This document shows, one piece after another, positions 62,033 through 64,000 of a DNA stretch of 64,000 nucleotides (within the stretch, counting starts at the first letter, position 1; each line of letters begins with the position of its first letter). The stretch is from Rhizobium sp. BK376 (GTDB taxonomy: Bacteria; Pseudomonadota; Alphaproteobacteria; Rhizobiales; Rhizobiaceae), in contig NZ_SLZG01000012.1 in NCBI RefSeq assembly GCF_004341625.1, positions 1-64,000 on the forward strand. The letters are read 5' to 3'. Made by a program: the position numbers and the translations under genes. Below the pieces are notes generated by a model. That model was given only the letters and a program-made list of their open reading frames with translations, made no database searches and was not told the DNA's origin.

Positions 62033-63220
62033 TCAGCTCAACTTCTTCGCCGCCTGCTCCCTCAGCGCCCTCACAAACGCCTTGTCGCTCCACCCCTCGC
62101 GCAGCGCCTCATGCATTAGCTGCGCCTGCGTCTTCGGCGCAAGGCCGCCGAGCGGCGGGTCGCGGTCGAGGTTGGTGGGGAAGGAATAGCCTTCGGCGCA
62201 GGACGCGACGGCATTGGCGATCTCGGCTTCCGAGAGCTTGCCCTTCAGCGCTTTCAACGCCGCGAAGAGCTTGCCGCTCATCCGTTCGCGGTCGACCGTT
62301 TCCATGGCGCGGCCGAAGGCGGTGGAAACCTGTAGGAGGTTTGCGACGCGCTTGATATCCGTCGAGCGGTTGGTGCCGGCGGCGTGGAAGAGGGCTGGGT
62401 TGAAGAAGACGACGTCGCCCTTTTTCAGTGGCAGCTGGACATGGTTCTTCTCGAAATAGTCTTTGAATTCCTGGCGCTTGAGCGCGAGATAGCCGGGCAC
62501 ATAGGTCTGGCTGTGCGGCAGGAAGAGGGTCGGACCGCTTTCGAGCGGCATGTCGCAATGGGCAACCGCGCCCTGCAGCGTCAGGACAGGCGAGAGCTTG
62601 TGCACATGGGCCGGGAACTGCTCGATGATCTCGGACGACTGAAAGCCGAGATGGTAATCGCGATGGGCGGATTGGGCGGCACCACCCGGATTGACGCGGT
62701 TGACTTGCGCTGTCATCTGGTAGCTCGGCCCGAGCCAGGCTTCGCTCGTCAGCGCCACGATGGCATTGCCGTAATATTTCGCGAAGTTTTCAGGGTTGGC
62801 GAGGCAGTGCTTTTCCAGCGAGTTCCAGATGCGATCGTTGGCGCCCGGCTTGGCGAAATGATCGCCGCCACCTGATGACGTGCGGTGCTGTTCCTCGATG
62901 ATCTCGTCGAAGATCTTGCTGGCGCGGTCGATGATACCTGTGTCCTCATAGGCGCGTTTGAAGACGACGACGCCCGGGCCTTCGCCGAAGGCTTCGCAGA
63001 TTTCGGCCAGAACGGCGCGTCGGCCATCGGTGGTCGCGGCTGCCGCCAGCACCTTGCGGCTGTCATAGATCAGGATGTTCTTTTCGACGGCATCAGCATG
63101 CGGATAATCGGCGAGCTCGGTGGTCTTTTCCGCAAGGGCGCGGAAATCGTCGAGATCACAGCTGTCCTCGGTCAGCCAGACGCGGTCCGCTCTCATTATC
63201 TGAAGATTGTCTGTTTTCAT
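62033..63220 (-). CDS. Phytanoyl-CoA dioxygenase (PhyH) family protein
   Basis: A 395-residue Fe(II)/2-oxoglutarate oxygenase-like protein. The iron triad shows as AQSAHRDYHLGF (His-x-Asp) and FNPALFHAAGTNRS (distal His), with the Arg for 2-oxoglutarate in the last part. It probably hydroxylates a small substrate at an unactivated carbon. ATG 63220 follows GGAGG; the longer frame to 63235 would cover that site. It is divergent from the LacI gene, 98 bases apart. Confidence 0.88.
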   Translation of the reverse strand: MKTDNLQIMRADRVWLTEDSCDLDDFRALAEKTTELADYPHADAVEKNILIYDSRKVLAAAATTDGRRAVLAEICEAFGEGPGVVVFKRAYEDTGIIDRASKIFDEIIEEQHRTSSGGGDHFAKPGANDRIWNSLEKHCLANPENFAKYYGNAIVALTSEAWLGPSYQMTAQVNRVNPGGAAQSAHRDYHLGFQSSEIIEQFPAHVHKLSPVLTLQGAVAHCDMPLESGPTLFLPHSQTYVPGYLALKRQEFKDYFEKNHVQLPLKKGDVVFFNPALFHAAGTNRSTDIKRVANLLQVSTAFGRAMETVDRERMSGKLFAALKALKGKLSEAEIANAVASCAEGYSFPTNLDRDPPLGGLAPKTQAQLMHEALREGWSDKAFVRALREQAAKKLS

Positions 63221-63271
63221 CGGTGCCTCCTCCATCGGATGAATGAGAGGACTATACGCCTGACATCGAGT

Positions 63272-63283
63272 TGATATAGATCA
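63272..63283. promoter_or_regulatory. Candidate operator between PhyH and LacI genes
   Basis: TGAT-ATAG-ATCA is a short dyad in the divergent region, inside a larger TTGAT...ATCAA arrangement. It may be bound by the LacI protein. Confidence 0.35.
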
Positions 63284-63318
63284 TAAAACCATCAAAAATC
63301 CATCAGAACGAACGCATC

Positions 63319-64000
63319 ATGACCCATCCCTTTCTCGTCAAGGACATCGCCTTCCAGGCCGGATTGAGCACGGCGACGGTGGATCGCGTCCTGAATGAAC
63401 GGCCAGGCGTGCGCCGCCAGACGGCGCTGCGCGTCAAGGCGGCGATCGCCGAGCTTGAAAAGCAGCAGACGGGCGCGGAGACGACCGGGCGCAAGATTGC
63501 GATCGATATTCTGATGGAGACGCCGGAGCGTTTCAGCGCCGCCGTCCGCGAGGCCTTCGAGGCCGAGGTCTCGACCTTCCTGCCGACGGTCTTCCGCTGT
63601 CGCTTCCATTTTTCCGAGATCATGAAACCGGCGGAACTGGCGCAGCTGATCGACCGTATCCGTCTGCGCGGCACGGACGGGCTTGTCGTCAAGGTTCCTG
63701 ATGTGCCCGATGTCGTCGAGGCGGTTCGCCGCGCCATCGAGGCCGGAATTCCTGTTGTAACGCTGGTGACGGATCTGCCGAATGTTGCGCGATCAGCCTA
63801 TGCCGGCGCGGATAATCGCGCCGCGGGCGAGACCGCTGCCTATCTGATCGGGGAATATCTTGGCGAGAACGGCCACGTGCTGGTGACGCTCTCCAGCAGC
63901 CGGTTTCGCGGCGAGGAAGAGCGCGAGATTGGTTTCCGCCGCATCATGCGCGACCGGTTCCCCGGCATCGGCATGACAGAGATCAGCGAAGGCCATGGCA
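63319..64000 (+). CDS. LacI-family regulator, 3' end outside the window
   Basis: At least 227 residues, still open at the window edge. The headpiece is LVKDIAFQAGLSTATVDRVLNERPGVRRQTALRVKAAI; the ligand domain starts RKIAIDILMETPERFSAAVREAFEAEVSTF and includes DGLVVKVPDVPDVVEAVRRAIEAGIPVVTLVTDLPN. The domain resembles the sugar-type periplasmic-binding fold of LacI proteins (Periplas_BP). Divergent from the PhyH gene, it probably controls PhyH, the SDR and the ABC operon. Confidence 0.9.
   Translation, partial: MTHPFLVKDIAFQAGLSTATVDRVLNERPGVRRQTALRVKAAIAELEKQQTGAETTGRKIAIDILMETPERFSAAVREAFEAEVSTFLPTVFRCRFHFSEIMKPAELAQLIDRIRLRGTDGLVVKVPDVPDVVEAVRRAIEAGIPVVTLVTDLPNVARSAYAGADNRAAGETAAYLIGEYLGENGHVLVTLSSSRFRGEEEREIGFRRIMRDRFPGIGMTEISEGHG

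Overview
The window looks like a piece of an alphaproteobacterial, most likely Rhizobiaceae, chromosome. The evidence is high GC, 5S rRNA followed by tRNA-fMet at the end of an rRNA operon, many ABC importers and one-component regulators, and an OxyR/catalase block and sugar-acid genes of rhizobial type. Species is not assigned.

Region 1 (1-431): 3' end of 5S rRNA, a terminator-like hairpin, a run of four hairpins and initiator tRNA-Met.

Region 2 (869-14266) is the most unusual part. A tightly overlapping five-gene operon on the + strand (SWIM zinc finger, DUF5691, MoxR-type AAA ATPase, DUF5682, VWA) runs convergently into an RNA-repair operon on the - strand. That operon is ordered rsr (Ro60/TROVE), then about 1.06 kb without a protein gene, then rtcB (RNA ligase). 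It is faced by a divergent rtcR (CARF plus sigma54 activator), with a candidate sigma54 promoter and enhancer between them. The 1.06 kb is a tandem array of eight Y RNA-like units (9734-10796, - strand). Each has a Ro-type closing helix and a conserved ACTACA-type bulge. Six carry a tRNA-like module that is circularly permuted. In units 1, 3, 4 and 5 the opening is at the anticodon arm, as in known YrlA RNAs. In units 6 and 7 it appears to be in the D loop, so a pseudo-anticodon arm is kept. Units 2 and 8 lack a recognisable tRNA module. No rtcA is present.

Region 3 (14420-17840): a DUF1275 membrane protein, then katA and oxyR with OxyR-type boxes and a Fur-like palindrome.

Region 4 (17903-28993): a GntR regulator divergent from an eight-gene operon. 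It encodes an LDH2-type dehydrogenase, Fe-alcohol dehydrogenase, aldehyde dehydrogenase, enolase-superfamily dehydratase and a peptide/nickel-type ABC importer with a fused double ATPase. It probably imports and degrades one organic acid or sugar acid.

Region 5 (29084-44576): a dimethylglycine/sarcosine dehydrogenase-like enzyme, an ECF sigma/anti-sigma operon with DUF305 and beta-propeller proteins, then stress and redox genes (AhpD-like, Dps, a flavin disulfide reductase, an S10 peptidase, an MscS-cNMP channel, DUF488) and 2,5-dioxovalerate dehydrogenase.

Region 6 (44658-55765): tandem AraC paralogues, an SDR and GlxA-type regulator pair, a class III cyclase, an emrAB efflux pair with a divergent LysR, a LacI regulator and a small exported protein.

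Region 7 (55890-64000): a five-gene - strand operon (phosphodiesterase, ABC ATPase, two permeases, binding protein) resembling glycerol-3-phosphate uptake systems, an SDR, a PhyH-type dioxygenase and a LacI regulator cut by the window end.
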